Assembly: GCA_019233415.1 (NCBI GenBank)
Contig: JAFAMK010000023.1
Span: forward strand, 1 to 43,444
From: Vulcanimicrobiota bacterium
Lineage (GTDB): Bacteria; Vulcanimicrobiota; Vulcanimicrobiia; Vulcanimicrobiales; Vulcanimicrobiaceae
DNA length: 43,444 nucleotides
Direction: 5' to 3'
Positions 33,768 to 41,668 of the stretch are shown in pieces. Each line of letters starts with the position of its first letter. Position 1 is the first letter of the stretch. Position numbers and translations under genes: made by a program. A model generated the notes under the pieces. The model did not search any database, was not told the DNA's origin, and saw only the letters and a program-made list of their open reading frames with translations.

Positions 33768-34370
33768 ATCTCGACCACGCTCGCGGGCCCCGTCCAGGCG
33801 CTGATCAACGAGTTCAGCAAGCTCCCGACGATCGGCCCGAAGACCGCCGCACGGCTCGTCTTCTTTCTCCTCAACCGGCCGAAGGCCGACGCGGACGCGC
33901 TCGCCGAGGCGATCGTGCACTTGAAGGAACGCGTGCGCCTCTGCTCGCGCTGCTTCTCGATCACCGAGGACGACCCGTGCGCCGTGTGCGCCGACGTGCG
34001 CCGCAACGGTTCGCTGATCTGCGTCGTCGCCGAGGCGAAGGACGTCTTCGCGATCGAGCGCACCTCGGCGTACGATGGGCGCTATCACGTGCTCGGCGGG
34101 CTGATCTCGCCGATGGACGGGATCGGCCCCTCGCAGCTGCGCGTGCGCGAGCTGGTCGACCGCGTCGCGGCCGAGGCGCCGGACGAGATCGTCGTCGCGA
34201 CCAACCCCAACGCCGAAGGCGAGGCGACCGCGCTCTACCTCTCGCGGTTGCTGGTGCCGAGCGGCGTGCGCGTCACGCGGCTCGCCTACGGGCTCCCGAT
34301 CGGCGGCGACCTCGACTACGCCGACGAGACGACGCTCGCGCGCGCGATCGAAGGCCGCCGCGCGCTGTAG
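33768..34370 (+). CDS. recR: Recombination mediator RecR, apparent non-canonical start
   Basis: RecR works with RecFO to load RecA at gaps. The product shows the helix-hairpin-helix LPTIGPKTAARL, the zinc finger CSRC...CAVC, the TOPRIM segment (VVAEAKDVFAIE) and the C-terminal NPNAEGEATALYLSRLL block. Homology begins at ISTTLAGPVQALINEF, encoded right after the in-frame TAG of ebfC, but no ATG, GTG or TTG exists between that stop and the HhH. ATC at 33768 lies 6 nt behind GGAG and is the best start, giving 200 residues, the usual RecR length. The first canonical start (GTG 33915) would delete the HhH. Non-standard initiation, stop read-through or a base error are all possible. Confidence 0.88.
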   Translation: MSTTLAGPVQALINEFSKLPTIGPKTAARLVFFLLNRPKADADALAEAIVHLKERVRLCSRCFSITEDDPCAVCADVRRNGSLICVVAEAKDVFAIERTSAYDGRYHVLGGLISPMDGIGPSQLRVRELVDRVAAEAPDEIVVATNPNAEGEATALYLSRLLVPSGVRVTRLAYGLPIGGDLDYADETTLARAIEGRRAL

Positions 34371-34373
34371 CGC

Positions 34374-35006
34374 TCACTCGGCCGTGAGAGCATCGCCGCG
34401 CGCGAGCTCGCCCGGCGTGACGACCTCGCAGTAGACGCCGACGACGTTCGCGCGCTGCGTCGCGACGCGTTCGAGGACGGACGGCAGCGCCTCGCCGGTC
34501 GCGACGTCCCAGGTCGTCGTGACGCAGCGCCGGATGACCGTGACGACCTCCAGCACCACCGTGCCGGCGCGCAGCGTCAGCCCGACCATCTCGGCTTCGC
34601 GCTTGGCGAAGCCCGGGGCCGCGGTGACGTAGAGGTTCGGGCGCCAGCGCAGTGGGTCGAGCGGCTCGCCGACCAGCGCTTCGACGTCGTGGACCCACCG
34701 GTCGAGGAGCACCGAGACGGGACGCGCGTCGAACCAGCGCGGCTCGCTGCGGTCGAGGGTGACCAGGACGCCGTCGTCGGCGGCGTAGGACGCGGCGGTC
34801 TCGGGGTCCGCGGTCAGGTGCAGCCGCGAGGACTCCTTGCCGCGGAACGGCTTGCCGGCGCGCGCGTGGGTCGGGCTCTCGACGACGAGTGCGGCGGTGC
34901 GGTCGCCCGCGAGCCCGTCGGGAAGAACCGTGGCCTGCGCGAGCGGCTCGGCCCGCAGGGCCTTCACCGGATAGCGCCACAGCGCGGCGATCGTGCCGAC
35001 GTCCAT
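34374..35006 (-). CDS. MOSC-domain protein
   Basis: A 210-residue protein with the N-terminal beta-barrel motif IAALWRYPVKAL, then a MOSC region including GLAGDRTAALV, LYVTAAPGFAKREAE and the RRCVTTTWDVATGE block with the conserved Cys. MOSC proteins (YcbX, YiiM, MOCS3 C-terminus) bind molybdenum cofactor or handle sulfur in detoxification such as N-hydroxylated base reduction. Here neither a ferredoxin domain nor molybdenum genes are nearby. ATG at 35006; it converges on recR with a 3-nt gap and diverges from the membrane protein at 35050. Confidence 0.78.
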   Translation of the reverse strand: MDVGTIAALWRYPVKALRAEPLAQATVLPDGLAGDRTAALVVESPTHARAGKPFRGKESSRLHLTADPETAASYAADDGVLVTLDRSEPRWFDARPVSVLLDRWVHDVEALVGEPLDPLRWRPNLYVTAAPGFAKREAEMVGLTLRAGTVVLEVVTVIRRCVTTTWDVATGEALPSVLERVATQRANVVGVYCEVVTPGELARGDALTAE

Positions 35007-35049
35007 CGTCCCGGGATTCGCGCCGGGCGCGCGCGAACGCTCCCGCCGC

Positions 35050-36003
35050 GTGGAGAACACCGAACTCCGCCCACTGGGCGCCGGCGAAATCCTCGATCGT
35101 GCCGTGACGCTGTTCGTGCGGCAGTTCGTTCCGATCGTCATCGTGCTGGCGATCGTGCTCGTCCCGGTGATGGCGCTGCAGGCAATCTCGCAGCCGCACT
35201 CCGGCCGCGTGTTCTCCGACATGGCGGCGATCATTCGCGCGGGCACCGATACGGCCGCCTCACGCGAGGCGACGAAAATGATGGAGCTCGACAGCGGGAA
35301 CGGCTCGCTGGTCGTCGTCGTCATCCTCGGCGGGATCATCCTGCAGCTCCTGATGCTCAGCGCGATCATCGCCACCGTGGCGGCAGCATACAGCGGCTCG
35401 CGCGTGTCCGTCGCGGAAGCGTACCGGACGGGGTTGCGCTGCTGGTTTCCGCAGCTCGTCGTCGGGCTCGTCTTCATCGTGATCGCGATCATCGGGATGA
35501 TCCCGCCGTTCATCCTGTACTTGCTGACGATCTTCGTCGCGGCCGCGCTAGCCGCGCTGCACGCGACGATCCCCGCGATCGTCGCCGGGATCGTCCTCGG
35601 ACTGATCGACATCGCCGCGTTCGCTGCCGTCGGTGCGTGGGCGTTCATGACCTACTACGCCGCGGCCGTCGCGGTCGTCACCGAGACGTCCAACGCGGTC
35701 ACGGCGATCGGGATCGCGATGCGGCGCGGGCTCGCGCGACCGATGCTGCTGCGCATGGTCGTCGGCGGGTTCATCATCCTCGCGGTCAGCTACGCCGGTA
35801 TCATCCCGGTGATCGGGATCGCCGCGACGGTCACCGCGCTGACCCACGTCGAAGTCCTCTACTTCGTGATCAACGGCGTCGGCACGGTGCTGCTCCAAGG
35901 GCTGGTCACGGTGTTCGTCGTCGTGTACGCGATCGACGTGCGCGTGCGCCGCGAAGGCTACGATCTCGCGCTCGCGGCGGAGCCGGCGCTTCCCGTCGCA
36001 TGA
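35050..36003 (+). CDS. Polytopic membrane protein with six or more helices
   Basis: A 317-residue integral membrane protein; the GTG at 35050 gives the N-terminus ENTELRPLGAGEILDRAVTLFVRQF, typical of a membrane family related to the glycerophosphodiester phosphodiesterase membrane domain and DUF7544-like proteins. Hydrophobic segments lie near residues 25-45, 98-125, 140-180, 185-215 and 235-295. No catalytic motif was seen. It begins a gene string with DUF4129, DUF4350 and MoxR genes, each overlapping by about 4 nt, so it likely works with that complex. A start at 34993 would overlap the divergent MOSC gene. Confidence 0.62.
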   Translation: MENTELRPLGAGEILDRAVTLFVRQFVPIVIVLAIVLVPVMALQAISQPHSGRVFSDMAAIIRAGTDTAASREATKMMELDSGNGSLVVVVILGGIILQLLMLSAIIATVAAAYSGSRVSVAEAYRTGLRCWFPQLVVGLVFIVIAIIGMIPPFILYLLTIFVAAALAALHATIPAIVAGIVLGLIDIAAFAAVGAWAFMTYYAAAVAVVTETSNAVTAIGIAMRRGLARPMLLRMVVGGFIILAVSYAGIIPVIGIAATVTALTHVEVLYFVINGVGTVLLQGLVTVFVVVYAIDVRVRREGYDLALAAEPALPVA

Positions 36004-36614
36004 AGGCGCCGTGGGCGCACGGTGACCCGCGCGCGGTCGCGCACCGCATCCTGACCGATGCGCGGTATCAGACCGCGGCGCCGGAACCGCCGCAGAAGAC
36101 GTGGTACGACGTGCTCTGGGAAGCGTTCGCCGCGTTCTGGAAGCGGCTGTGGGAGCCGTTCAACCACTTGACCGGAAACGAGTTTCTCTCGCGCGTGATC
36201 GCGATCGTCGTCCTCGTCGCGCTCGTGCTCGGCTTGGCGTACCTGATCGTGCGGCTCGTCCGCGCCTACGCGCCGCGGCGCACGACGCACACGCTCGCGG
36301 GCGCGGAGGCGCTCGACGCGCCGGCCGGCGCCCGCGCGCTGTTCGCGCGCGCGCTCGAGGCGGCCACGCAGGGCCGCCATCACGAAGCGGCGGCGCTGCT
36401 GTGGGCGTCGGCGCTGCACGCGCTCGACGAGGCCGGTCGCGTTCGCTACGACGCGGCGCGTACGCCGGGCGAATGGCGGCGCGCGGTGCGCGATCCGCAG
36501 TTCGACGCATTTGCGCGCGACGCGGTCGTCGCATTGTTCGGCGACCGTGACGCCGACGCGGCGCTCGTCGCGCGGATGCGGGACGCGTACGACCGCGTCG
36601 TCACGCCCGCGTGA
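36000..36614 (+). CDS. DUF4129-domain membrane protein
   Basis: A 204-residue protein with one transmembrane helix (about 67-88) preceded by a Trp-rich amphipathic stretch (WYDVLWEAFAAFWKRLW). The C-terminal cytoplasmic helical domain (ALFARALEAATQGRHHEAAALLWASALHALDEAGR, read across residues 108-142, and TPGEWRRAV) matches DUF4129. In actinobacteria this family sits next to DUF58/MoxR genes; its function is unknown. ATG overlaps the preceding stop, and the GTG of the next gene overlaps its own stop. Confidence 0.75.
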   Translation: MKAPWAHGDPRAVAHRILTDARYQTAAPEPPQKTWYDVLWEAFAAFWKRLWEPFNHLTGNEFLSRVIAIVVLVALVLGLAYLIVRLVRAYAPRRTTHTLAGAEALDAPAGARALFARALEAATQGRHHEAAALLWASALHALDEAGRVRYDAARTPGEWRRAVRDPQFDAFARDAVVALFGDRDADAALVARMRDAYDRVVTPA

Positions 36615-37756
36615 AGCGCGACTACGTCGTCGCGGCGCTCGCGCTTCTCGCGCTGGTCGCCGTTTCGGTGCTCACCAAACCCGCTCCGTCGACCCCGCCG
36701 CCGACGCGTGCGAGCGCGGACTTCGGCTACGGCGGCTACCGCGGGTGGTACGAGCTGCTGCGGCGCGAAGGGCTGCGCGTCGGGCGCTTCGGCGAGCACC
36801 ACGACGCGCTGCCGGCGGGTCGCGTCGACACGCTGATCGTCGCCTTCCCCGGCGACGGCCTGCCAGTGCTCTGGAACGTTGCCGAGCGCGACGCGCTGCG
36901 CGCCTGGGTGCGCGGCGGTGGACGGCTCGTCGACATCGGGCTGACCCCGCCCGCCGGGAAGGGCGACGACAAGGACGAGCGCGTCTTCCTCGACGAGACG
37001 AACGGCGAGGGCGGCACGCTGCGCGGACCGTGGTCGGCGCTCGTCGCGGCGCTTTCCGGGCGCGGCAATTTCCGGCTCGTCACCGCACCCCACAAGCACG
37101 TCGAGACGCTGCTGCGCGACAAGGCCGGGATGCTCGTCGTGCGCTACCGCTACGGGAAGGGCGAGGTCGTCGGCGTCTCCGACGCGGGCTTCTTCGAGAA
37201 CGACGCGCTCGCGCACGGCGACGCGGCGCGGCTGGCGTTTCTCGTCGCGCAGCCGAGACGCGCCGGCGGCCTCGTCGCATTCGACGAAGCCGTCCGCACC
37301 GACGTCGCCGAGAAGCCCTGGTACCGCGCGCTGACCGCGCCGGAGCTGGTCGCGCTGGCGCTCGCCGCGCTCGCCGGACTGCTGTGGCTGCTGTACGGGA
37401 TCGTCCCGCTCGGCCCGCCGGTCCGCCTGCGCGCGCCGCGCGAGCCGACCTCCGACGAGTTCATCGACGCGGTCGCCGCGCTCTACGAGCGCGCGCGGGC
37501 GCGCGACCACGCGCGCGACGCGCTCGTCGCCGACCTGCGCCGCACCGTCGCGCGCGCGCCGAACACGCCCGAGTACCGCGGCTTCGCCGAACGTGCCGCG
37601 CACGCCGCGATGCAGCCGATCACCGATGATGCCGCGCTCGTCGACGTGGCCCGACTCGCCCGAACCGCCCGAGAGGAGACCATCCGTGCAACCAACCCCG
37701 ACCGACGTCTCGCATCGCCTGCGCGACGGGCTGGCCCGCGTCGTCGTCGGCGGTGA
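36611..37756 (+). CDS. DUF4350-domain membrane protein
   Basis: A 381-residue protein: N-terminal membrane segment (about 6-22), a periplasmic/extracellular Rossmann-like domain (FGYGGYRGWYELLRREG; LRAWVRGGGRLVDIG; YRYGKGEVVGVSD), a second membrane helix near 240-262, and a cytoplasmic tail with a helical region. The overall plan is that of DUF4350, usually found with MoxR and DUF58. The last 71 nt (Arg-rich tail) overlap the start of moxR in another frame, more than the 4-nt overlaps elsewhere. Function unknown, probably part of a membrane complex with the MoxR ATPase. Confidence 0.75.
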   Translation: MKRDYVVAALALLALVAVSVLTKPAPSTPPPTRASADFGYGGYRGWYELLRREGLRVGRFGEHHDALPAGRVDTLIVAFPGDGLPVLWNVAERDALRAWVRGGGRLVDIGLTPPAGKGDDKDERVFLDETNGEGGTLRGPWSALVAALSGRGNFRLVTAPHKHVETLLRDKAGMLVVRYRYGKGEVVGVSDAGFFENDALAHGDAARLAFLVAQPRRAGGLVAFDEAVRTDVAEKPWYRALTAPELVALALAALAGLLWLLYGIVPLGPPVRLRAPREPTSDEFIDAVAALYERARARDHARDALVADLRRTVARAPNTPEYRGFAERAAHAAMQPITDDAALVDVARLARTAREETIRATNPDRRLASPARRAGPRRRRR

Positions 37757-38642
37757 CCGCGTCGCGTTCGCGCTGCTGGTCGCGGTCCTCGGCGGCGGCC
37801 ATGCGCTGATCGAGGGCGTTCCCGGTACCGCGAAGACGCTGACCGTCCGCGTCCTGGCGCGGCTGCTCGGCGTCTCGTACGGGCGGATCCAGTTCACGCC
37901 GGATTTGATGCCGTCCGACGTCGTCGGGACGACGGTCTTCGACCAGCGCAGCGCGACGTTCTCGCTCCGGCGCGGCCCCGTCTTCGCGGGCGTGCTGCTC
38001 GCGGACGAGATCAACCGCACCCCGCCGAAGACGCAGGCCGCGCTGCTCGAAGCGATGGAGGAACGGCGCGTCACGATCGACGGCACGACCTACGATCTTC
38101 CGGCGCCGTTTCTGGTCTGCGCGACGCAGAACCCGATCGAGTTCGAAGGGACGTACCCGCTTCCCGAGGCGCAGCTCGACCGCTTCCTCGTGCGCGTGCG
38201 CACGGGCTACCCGTCACCCGACGACGAGCGCGCGCTGATCGCGCGTGCGGTCGCCGGCTTCGACGCGCACGACCTCGACGCGGCCGGCGTCGAAGCGGTC
38301 GCCGGCGCCGACGACGTGCTCGCGGCACGCCGTGCAGTCCGCGCGATCCACGTCGCCGAGTCGCTGCAGGCGTATCTCTACGACGTGATCGCCGCGACGC
38401 GCACCTCGCCCGACGTCGCGCTCGGCGCGAGCCCGCGCGCCGCGCTGGCGCTGCTCGTTGCCGCGCAGGCCGCGGCGTACCTCGACGGGCGCGCGTTCGC
38501 GACCTCGGACGACGTCAAGGACGTCGCGCCGATCGTGCTGCCGCACCGCATCATCGTGCGCCCCGAGGCCGAGCTGGACGGGACGAGCGCGGACGACGTC
38601 GTCACGCGCGTCCTGGCCTCCGTGCGCGCGCCGGAGAACTGA
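37686..38642 (+). CDS. MoxR-family AAA+ ATPase
   Basis: A 318-residue AAA+ ATPase with Walker A GVPGTAKT, Walker B VLLADEINR, the MoxR helix insert TPPKTQAALLEAMEERRVT, and sensor ATQNPIEFEGTYPLPEAQLDRF. MoxR proteins act as chaperones that help metal insertion or assembly of partner proteins containing VWA-type domains; the DUF58 protein downstream is the likely partner. The GTG at 37686 follows GAGAGGAGA; an earlier in-frame ATG (37593) encodes an unconserved extension inside the DUF4350 gene. The stop touches the GTG of the DUF58 gene. Confidence 0.92.
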   Translation: MQPTPTDVSHRLRDGLARVVVGGDRVAFALLVAVLGGGHALIEGVPGTAKTLTVRVLARLLGVSYGRIQFTPDLMPSDVVGTTVFDQRSATFSLRRGPVFAGVLLADEINRTPPKTQAALLEAMEERRVTIDGTTYDLPAPFLVCATQNPIEFEGTYPLPEAQLDRFLVRVRTGYPSPDDERALIARAVAGFDAHDLDAAGVEAVAGADDVLAARRAVRAIHVAESLQAYLYDVIAATRTSPDVALGASPRAALALLVAAQAAAYLDGRAFATSDDVKDVAPIVLPHRIIVRPEAELDGTSADDVVTRVLASVRAPEN

Positions 38643-39950
38643 GTGCCGCGGATCGCGCCGCGCGGGATCACCGCGCTGCTCGGTCTCGCGCTCGTTGCGT
38701 TCGGCCTCGCGCAGGCGCTGCCGTGGCCGCTCGCGCTCGGGCTCGGGCTGCTGGCGTTCGCGGCGCTCGTCGTATACGACGCCGCGTTGCTGCGCGGCCC
38801 GCTGGAGATCGTGCGCATCGTGCCGCCGCGGTTCGCGCTGGCGCGGCCGGAGACGCTCGTCTACGAGATCACCAACCGCAGTTCGCACGAACGGCGCGTC
38901 GCGCTGGTCGAGGCGCCGGCCGAGAAGCTCGCGATCGCGCTCGACGAGGCGCACGCGGTCGTCCCGCCGCGCTCGCGCACGACGGCGACGATCGCGGTCG
39001 TCCCGCGCGAGCGGGGGCGCACCGCGCTGCGCTCGTTCCACGCGCGGATTCTCTCGCGGCTGGGGATCGTCGAGCTGCGCCGCGCCTTTCGCGTCCCGGC
39101 CGACCTGCGCGTGATGCCGGACTTGTCCGCGCTCGACCGCAGCGGTGACCTCGTCGCACGTACGAAGCTGATCGAAGCCGGACTGCGGCGGCTGCGCCGG
39201 CGCGGCGTCGGCGGCGAGTTCGCGAGCCTGCGCGAGTACACGCCGGACGACGCGTTCAACACGATCGACTGGAAAGCGACGGCGCGCCGGGGCCGCGCGA
39301 TGGTCGCGCAGTACGAGGTCGAGCGCGCGCAGCAGATCGTCGTCGCGCTCGACGCCGGACGGCTCATGTCGCCGCGGCTCGGCGACCGCCGCAAGCTCGA
39401 CTACGCGGTCAGCGCGGCGCTCGCCGTCGCGGCGATCGCGCGGCTCGCCGCCGATCGCGTCGGGATCGTCGCCTTCGCGGCCGAGGTCGTCGCGCGCGTC
39501 GCGCCCGGCGGCGGACCGCAGCACACCGCGCAGCTGACCGACGTCCTCTCCGACCTCGAGCCGCGCTTCGAGGAGGCCGACTACGAGCGCGCGTTCATCG
39601 AGATCGAGCGCACGCTGCGCCGCCGCAGTTTGATCGTCCTGTTCACCGACCTGTTCGACCCGGTTGCGTCGAGCGCGGTCCTCGGCGCGACGAAGTTGCT
39701 GACCACGCGTCACCTGGTCTTGGTCGTGCTGATGAACGACGCGGCGATCGCGGGCGCGCTGCGGCGCGAGCCGAACGACGTGACCGACGCCTACCGCGCG
39801 GCGGTCGCCGCAACGCTGTTCGAAGAACGCGCGCGCGCCGTCGCCGCGCTACGCAATCGCGGGATTCTGATCGTCGACGTCCCGGCCGCCGAGCTGACCG
39901 TCGCGCTGCTCGACGCGTACGTCGACATCAAGACCCGTGGACTTCTTTGA
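38643..39950 (+). CDS. DUF58-domain protein (MoxR partner, VWA-like)
   Basis: A 435-residue protein with two N-terminal membrane segments (about 8-45), a beta-domain, and the DUF58 signature GGEFASLREYTPDDAFNTIDWKATARRG (residues about 197-224), followed by a VWA-like Rossmann domain (IVVALDAGRLM; LIVLFTDLFDP). DUF58 proteins are encoded with MoxR ATPases across bacteria and are thought to be its clients. The GTG start abuts the moxR stop. Its last 102 nt overlap the convergent SpoIIM-like gene. Confidence 0.88.
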   Translation: MPRIAPRGITALLGLALVAFGLAQALPWPLALGLGLLAFAALVVYDAALLRGPLEIVRIVPPRFALARPETLVYEITNRSSHERRVALVEAPAEKLAIALDEAHAVVPPRSRTTATIAVVPRERGRTALRSFHARILSRLGIVELRRAFRVPADLRVMPDLSALDRSGDLVARTKLIEAGLRRLRRRGVGGEFASLREYTPDDAFNTIDWKATARRGRAMVAQYEVERAQQIVVALDAGRLMSPRLGDRRKLDYAVSAALAVAAIARLAADRVGIVAFAAEVVARVAPGGGPQHTAQLTDVLSDLEPRFEEADYERAFIEIERTLRRRSLIVLFTDLFDPVASSAVLGATKLLTTRHLVLVVLMNDAAIAGALRREPNDVTDAYRAAVAATLFEERARAVAALRNRGILIVDVPAAELTVALLDAYVDIKTRGLL

Positions 39951-40898
39951 TCCAGCACCGATCAAATACGCGATCAGCGCGACGGCGGTGAGCGCGCCGA
40001 TCGCGGCGCGGGCGGGGATCGGCAGCCGTTGCGGCGAGATGAAGCCTTCGATCGTCCCGGCGACGCACAGCATCAGCGCGACGCCGAGGACGAGCGTCGC
40101 GGCGCGCCGTGCGGCCGCGACGAGCGCGTCGGTGCGGCGCGCGCGGCCCGGGCGCAGGAAGCCGCCGGCGACGATCAACCCCGCGCCGCCGGCGATCTGG
40201 ATCGCGGTCAGCTCGATGACGCCGTGCGGCGCGATCGTCGCCCAGAAGTCGGGGCCGAAGCCGGCCTTCGCGTAGAGCGCGCCGAGCGCGCCGACCATCA
40301 AGCCGTTCTCGAGGATGATCCAGCCGGTCAGCACTCCGCCGGTGATTCCGCCGGCAAACGCGATCGCGGCGACCTTCACGTTGTTGGTGATGATCTCCGA
40401 GGCCGCCGCCGGCGAGTAGGCGCGGTCGAACCCGAAGTTCGAGTCGTGCAGCGCTTTCGTCGGCGGCGCGAGGTCCATGTCGGGGAGCAGCGCGTGCGCG
40501 TTCGCCGGGTCGGCGCTGACCGAGCCGTAGGCGATCAGCGCCGAGACGATCGTCACCAGCGCGCAGAACACGATCGGCGCCCACGAGCGGCGCACCTCGC
40601 GCGGAAACCCGCGCATGACGAAGTCGACGACGCGGTGCCAGCCGTTGCGCGCGGTCGCGACGTAGACGACGGCGTGTGCGCGCGCGGTCAGCCGGTTGAG
40701 GTGATCGAGAACGAGCGCGTCCTCGCCGCGCGTGCGCGCGATCGCCAGATCGCTCGTCGCGGCGCGGTACGCCAGCGCCAGCTCGTCGATCTCGTCCGCG
40801 GTGAGCGCGCGCACGCCGCGTCCCGACGCTCGGTCGACCAGGACACTGAGCCGATCCCAACGCCCGCGCCGCGCCTTGACGAACCGCCGCTCTCGCAT
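39849..40898 (-). CDS. SpoIIM/DUF95-family membrane protein
   Basis: A 349-residue membrane protein (ATG 40898; GTG 40907 is possible) related to stage II sporulation protein M/DUF95. It has a soluble helical N-terminus (about 1-100, ADEIDELALAYRAATSDLA) and five or so membrane helices, with the motifs FGFDRAYSPAAASEIITNNVKVAAIAFAGG (read across 150-180) and PHGVIELTAIQIAGG, the most conserved family block. There is no sporulation gene context. The last 34 codons lie antisense to the DUF58 gene; without a stop near its conserved end, the polar tail DVDVRVEQRDGQLGG is read from that overlap. It diverges from the RDD gene. Confidence 0.82.
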   Translation of the reverse strand: MRERRFVKARRGRWDRLSVLVDRASGRGVRALTADEIDELALAYRAATSDLAIARTRGEDALVLDHLNRLTARAHAVVYVATARNGWHRVVDFVMRGFPREVRRSWAPIVFCALVTIVSALIAYGSVSADPANAHALLPDMDLAPPTKALHDSNFGFDRAYSPAAASEIITNNVKVAAIAFAGGITGGVLTGWIILENGLMVGALGALYAKAGFGPDFWATIAPHGVIELTAIQIAGGAGLIVAGGFLRPGRARRTDALVAAARRAATLVLGVALMLCVAGTIEGFISPQRLPIPARAAIGALTAVALIAYLIGAGSKKSTGLDVDVRVEQRDGQLGGRDVDDQNPAIA

Positions 40899-40942
40899 CG
40901 CGCGCACGAATTCGCGCCGCCTGTGCCGAAGACCGTCCGACC

Positions 40943-41668
40943 GTGCTGCGCGATGTCGACGTTCGTACTGGAGAAGCGGTTTCGATTCGCTACGAGCTGG
41001 CGGGGATCGGGAGCAGGTTCCTGGCCGTCGTCGTCGACATGGTCGCGCAGGTCACGATCGCGATCGCGCTGCTGATGGCGTTTGCCTTCGCCTCGCCGAC
41101 GCTGAGCCGAAACGGGTTCCTCGGCAAAGTGGCCGGGGCATGGCTGATCGCCTTCTGGGTCGCCTTCACGTTCCTGGTCTTCTTCGGTTGGTTCATCATC
41201 TTCGAGGCGTGGTGGTCGGGGCGCACGCCCGGAAAGCGCCTTCTCGGCCTGCGCGTCGTTCGCGACGGCGGCTTTCCGGTCGACCTGGGCGCGGCGGTGA
41301 TCCGCAACCTCGTCCGCATCGCCGAGCTGCTGCTGGGCTTCTACACGCTCTCGGCGGTCAGCGCGCTGCTCTCGCCCGAGAACAAGCGCCTGGGAGACTT
41401 CGCGGCCGGCACGCTGGTCGTGCGCGACCGCAGCGCGGTCCCCGACCTCGACGGTTACCTGGCGCGGCCGGCGCACGCCGCGAGCGGGCTCTCCGAAACG
41501 AACCGCGTCTTGGTCGAACGCTTCCTGGCCCGGGCTGGCAGCCTCGATCCGGCGGCGCGGATGCGGGTCGCCGGGCAGATCGCCGACCACGTCCGGCCGA
41601 CGCTCAGCGACCCGCGGCGCGACCTCGACGACGAGGCGCTGCTGGAGTACCTGGCCTCCGGAAACTAG
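40943..41668 (+). CDS. RDD-family membrane protein
   Basis: A 241-residue protein with the RDD domain: GSRFLAVVVDMVAQ in the first helix (Arg and Asp), further helices near 40-85, the GRTPGKRLLGLRVVR motif and ENKRLGDFAAGTLVVRD with the final Asp. RDD proteins are small membrane proteins, some implicated in Na+/H+ antiport, mostly uncharacterised. The C-terminal 80 residues are soluble (LSETNRVLVERFLARAG). GTG start, divergent from the SpoIIM-like gene with a 44-bp gap. The TAG stop shares the palindrome CTAG with the stop of the next, convergent gene. Confidence 0.85.
   Translation: MLRDVDVRTGEAVSIRYELAGIGSRFLAVVVDMVAQVTIAIALLMAFAFASPTLSRNGFLGKVAGAWLIAFWVAFTFLVFFGWFIIFEAWWSGRTPGKRLLGLRVVRDGGFPVDLGAAVIRNLVRIAELLLGFYTLSAVSALLSPENKRLGDFAAGTLVVRDRSAVPDLDGYLARPAHAASGLSETNRVLVERFLARAGSLDPAARMRVAGQIADHVRPTLSDPRRDLDDEALLEYLASGN

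Noticed and set aside
40908..40942. Possible divergent promoter between the SpoIIM-like and RDD genes
   Set aside because: No recognisable -35/-10 pair or GGGAAC motif in the short gap.
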